Source of the DNA: an uncultured Verrucomicrobiota bacterium
GTDB lineage: Bacteria; Verrucomicrobiota; Verrucomicrobiia; Limisphaerales; SXTU01
Assembly: GCA_903863315.1 (NCBI GenBank)
Contig: CAIPBN010000741.1
Coordinates: forward strand, 1-8,073
Length of the DNA stretch: 8,073 nt
Reading direction: 5' to 3'
Part shown: positions 6,316 to 8,073 of the stretch, in pieces
Position numbering within the stretch: position 1 is the first letter of the stretch
How the letters are laid out: every line of letters begins with the position of its first letter
Notes under the pieces: model-generated
Databases searched by the model: none
The model's input: only the letters and a program-made list of their open reading frames with translations
What the model was told of the DNA's origin: nothing
Translations under genes and position numbers: made by a program

Positions 6316-7239
6316 ATGGCCGTCCTGCTCGAAAACATCCGCTTCGCCCCCGATGAATGCCTCCGCCTGCTGCGCTGGCAGGGAAATGCACGCACGCTGC
6401 AATCCCTCGAAGCCGGCGGACGCCGCGCCGCCGCGACCGGCGTGGGCGGTCGCTGGCACAGCCACGCAGAGATGGAGTTCACCATTTTCCAGCGCGGCTC
6501 CGGGATGCGCTACGTCGGCGACCACGTCGGCGCGTTTAGCGAGTGGGACTGCGTGCTGCTCGGCAGCCATCTCCCGCACTGCTGGATGGAGCAGGGCCGC
6601 ACCGATGGCTACGTGCTTCAGTTTCATCTGCCGCCCGAGCACCCGCTGCGCAGGCTGGGCGGCGAGCGCGAAATGCGGCGGCTCTTTGCCACGGCGGAGC
6701 GCGGCATTTCCTTCCGACCCGCCACCGCGCGGGCCGCACTCGTCCTGTTGGAACGCATGGCCGCCGCCAGCAAGCTCGCGCGCGCCGGTCTGCTGCTGGA
6801 ACTCCTCGCACTGCTTCACGACGCTCCGAAGAAGCAAACCGTCACACTCAGCCAGACCCGTGTCTTCGCCGAAGCCGATGCCGCCACCCGCCCGCGTCTC
6901 GAAGCCGTCGTGCAATGGGTGCTCGAACAATTCACCGAGCCGCTCACGCTCGAAGAAGCCGTGAAACGCAGCGCCATGAGCCGCGCCACCTTCTGCCGAC
7001 AATTCCTCAAGCACACGGGCAAGACCTTCATCGCCTTCGTCACCGACGCCCGTCTCGCCTACGCGCATCAGTTGCTCACGCAAACCCAGCAAAGCATCAC
7101 CGAAATCGCCTACGCCAGCGGCTTCGGCAGCCTCACGCGCTTCAACGCGGCCTTTCGCGAAAAGTTCGACCAAGCACCGAGAGAACTCCGAAGCAGTCGT
7201 TCGGAGAGACAGGAGACGCATGTTGCCGGTTCGGGCTAG
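6316..7239 (+). CDS. AraC-family transcriptional regulator with N-terminal cupin domain
   Basis: A 307-residue regulator. The N-terminal half is a cupin-type sensor: WHSHAEMEF (47-55, with H48, H50 and E54 in the ligand-pocket position), a following GSG turn, and LLGSHLPHCW (81-90), a motif typical of sugar-sensing AraC proteins. The C-terminal 100 residues hold the two helix-turn-helix units of the AraC DNA-binding domain: LTLEEAVKRSAMSRATFCRQF (about 210-230) and ITEIAYASGFGSLTRFNAAFR (261-281), ending with the family's P-R-E-L (288-291). The start at 6316 (MAVLLENIRF) is preferred over the ATG at 6184, which would overlap the divergent alcohol dehydrogenase gene and add residues unlike a cupin. 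Divergent placement suggests it controls the sugar-acid operon and perhaps itself, responding to the sugar or a pathway intermediate. Family secure, target inferred. Confidence 0.93.
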   Translation: MAVLLENIRFAPDECLRLLRWQGNARTLQSLEAGGRRAAATGVGGRWHSHAEMEFTIFQRGSGMRYVGDHVGAFSEWDCVLLGSHLPHCWMEQGRTDGYVLQFHLPPEHPLRRLGGEREMRRLFATAERGISFRPATARAALVLLERMAAASKLARAGLLLELLALLHDAPKKQTVTLSQTRVFAEADAATRPRLEAVVQWVLEQFTEPLTLEEAVKRSAMSRATFCRQFLKHTGKTFIAFVTDARLAYAHQLLTQTQQSITEIAYASGFGSLTRFNAAFREKFDQAPRELRSSRSERQETHVAGSG

Positions 7240-7253
7240 GGGGTATGCGGAGA

Positions 7254-7296
7254 CGATTTCTGAAAATACTTCGTTAAATCGGCAGGCTGTCGGCAG
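7254..7296 (+). promoter_or_regulatory. Short repeats upstream of the ECF sigma gene
   Basis: The 86 bases between the AraC stop and the sigma start contain an inverted pair CGATTT (7254-7259) / AAATCG (7276-7281) with a 16-base loop, and a direct repeat CGGCAG at 7280-7285 and 7291-7296, 11 bases apart (about one helical turn). ECF promoters are often autoregulated, so this may be a control region, but no match to a known ECF consensus can be claimed. I see no GC-stem plus T-run terminator for AraC here. Confidence 0.2.
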
Positions 7297-7325
7297 CGAT
7301 GCAGTGACGACATATTTCTTCCCTC

Positions 7326-7877
7326 ATGGAATCCGACAATCACACCACCGCATCAACCGACCCGAATGAGGGGTTCCTGCGGCTGTGGACGCATCATGAG
7401 CCGGAGTTGAGGGCGTTTGTGCATGCCTGCATTCCGCAGGCGGCGGAAGTGGATGAGGTAATGCAGGAGGTGAGTCTCGTGGCTTGGCGGAAGTTTCCCA
7501 CGCTCACGGATCATGCGCAGTTCCCGCGCTGGGCGTGCTTGATCGCGCGGTATGAGATTCTGATGGCACGCCGGCGCCATGCGCGCGGACGGCTCGTGTT
7601 GGATGACGACATCGTGGCAAAGCTCGCCGAAGAAGGCGCGGAGGAGATGTCCGTGCGGCACCGCCAGCTCGGCGCTCTGGATGTCTGCATCAAGAAGCTA
7701 CCCCGTGAGCGCCGTGAACTGGCGCTGGCCGCCTATGCGCCGGGGTCTTCGATGAAGGATCTCGCGGCGCAGTTGGGCCGCACGGAAGGCTCGCTCTATC
7801 AATTGCTCGCCCGCATCCGGCAGGAACTGCTGCGCTGCGTCGAGCGCACTCTCGCGCAGGAGGCGCACGCATCATGA
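7326..7877 (+). CDS. ECF-type RNA polymerase sigma factor (Planctomycetes/Verrucomicrobia type)
   Basis: A 183-residue sigma-70-family protein with only regions 2 and 4. Region 2 spans about residues 17-85, with FLRLWTHHEPELRAFVHACI, then AEVDEVMQEVSLVAWRKF (40-57, core polymerase binding) and FPRWACLIARYEILMARRRHAR (66-87, the -10 recognition end). Region 4 spans about 117-172, with IKKLPRERRELALAAY and the helix-turn-helix MKDLAAQLGRTEGSLYQLLARIR (143-165). This arrangement, with F-RWAC-IARYE, is characteristic of the sigma subfamily I know from Rhodopirellula and Verrucomicrobium. The ATG at 7326 has no Shine-Dalgarno site. The TGA overlaps the next gene's ATG (7874-7877), so the two are probably co-expressed as sigma factor and partner. 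It shows no link to the sugar operon other than adjacency. Its target promoters and inducing signal are unknown. Confidence 0.92.
   Translation: MESDNHTTASTDPNEGFLRLWTHHEPELRAFVHACIPQAAEVDEVMQEVSLVAWRKFPTLTDHAQFPRWACLIARYEILMARRRHARGRLVLDDDIVAKLAEEGAEEMSVRHRQLGALDVCIKKLPRERRELALAAYAPGSSMKDLAAQLGRTEGSLYQLLARIRQELLRCVERTLAQEAHAS
7858..7863 (+). promoter_or_regulatory. Shine-Dalgarno site for the anti-sigma-like gene
   Basis: AGGAGG lies inside the end of the sigma-factor gene, 10 bases before the ATG at 7874. It is the only convincing Shine-Dalgarno sequence in front of any start in the window. It supports the choice of that start, though the spacing is at the long end of normal. Confidence 0.6.
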
Positions 7878-8073
7878 CTCAGGACCAGCTCGATCTACTC
7901 CACGGCTATCTGAATGGCACTCTTGATGAGGCTGGCTTCGCCCGGCTGCAATCGCTTCTCCGAGAGAATGCCGAGGCGCGACGCACACTGCGCAGCCTTT
8001 CCACCGTGGATGCGAAGTTGAATCAGCTCGCCGCCATCCAGCCCGAAACGGTGCGGCTGCTCGCGGAACCCGC
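7874..8073 (+). CDS. Probable FecR/anti-sigma-type partner of the ECF sigma factor (partial)
   Basis: The first 66 codons of a gene that runs off the right edge. The start, MTQDQLDLLHGYLNGTLDEA, is followed by a predicted helical stretch FARLQSLLRENAEARRTLRSLSTVDAKL (22-49). A short acidic N-terminal helix, a 'YLNGTLDEAGFARLQ'-type segment and then RENAEARR is what I recall from the N-termini of FecR-domain or LamG-domain membrane proteins encoded next to ECF sigma factors in Planctomycetota and Verrucomicrobiota. The part that would hold a transmembrane helix and the FecR or LamG domain is not in the window. It overlaps the sigma gene by ATGA and has an AGGAGG site. Role as anti-sigma factor or signal-transducing partner is inferred from context and this short similarity. 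Confidence 0.75.
   Translation, partial: MTQDQLDLLHGYLNGTLDEAGFARLQSLLRENAEARRTLRSLSTVDAKLNQLAAIQPETVRLLAEP

Noticed and set aside
6175..7221. Minus-strand open frame (348 codons) opposite the AraC gene
   Set aside because: Antisense to a protein with both a cupin and a double helix-turn-helix domain; no motifs of its own.
7240..7325. Intrinsic terminator after the AraC gene
   Set aside because: The only inverted repeat has six-base AT-rich arms with a 16-base loop and no T-run.
1..8073. CRISPR array, tRNA, rRNA, insertion sequence, phage or defence genes
   Set aside because: No regularly spaced repeats, RNA-gene motifs, transposase or nuclease motifs were seen; all long stretches are accounted for by metabolic and regulatory genes.

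Overview
This is a GC-rich, densely coding bacterial window. The best taxonomic clue is at the right end: a short ECF-type sigma factor of the kind common in Planctomycetota and Verrucomicrobiota, overlapped by a gene that looks like its membrane/FecR-type anti-sigma partner. The near absence of Shine-Dalgarno sites and a heptamer repeat between genes fit the same superphylum. My best guess is Verrucomicrobiota. This is inference, because no rRNA or marker gene is present.

Left and centre (6200 down to 113, minus strand) hold one tightly packed catabolic operon. In transcription order it encodes an iron-dependent alcohol dehydrogenase, an aldehyde dehydrogenase, a sugar-acid dehydratase of the IlvD/Edd family very close to D-xylonate dehydratase (XylD), and two short-chain dehydrogenases (SDRs). 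Three of the four junctions are four-base ATGA overlaps; the fourth is a 28-base spacer made of AAATCCG-like heptamers. At the far left the first 17 codons of a further minus-strand gene encode a signal peptide; the gene runs off the window and may belong to the same operon.

A divergent AraC-family regulator with an N-terminal cupin sensor domain (6316-7239, plus strand) shares a 115-base intergenic region with the operon and is the obvious candidate to control it. It has a fair sigma-70-like promoter so close to its ATG that the mRNA may be leaderless.

Taken together, the operon looks like non-phosphorylative breakdown of a sugar or sugar acid (pentonate or 6-deoxyhexonate). An SDR would oxidise the sugar, the dehydratase would make a 2-keto-3-deoxy acid, the second SDR may oxidise that intermediate, and the aldehyde and alcohol dehydrogenases would handle a short aldehyde such as glycolaldehyde or lactaldehyde, or a semialdehyde. 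No aldolase, XylX-type dehydratase, lactonase or diketo-acid hydrolase is visible, so the route is incomplete here and the substrate is unproven.

The right end (7326 to the window edge) is a separate unit: the ECF sigma factor and the start of its overlapping partner. I see no tRNA, rRNA, CRISPR array, transposase or convincing intrinsic terminator. No stretch longer than 300 bases lacks a gene.
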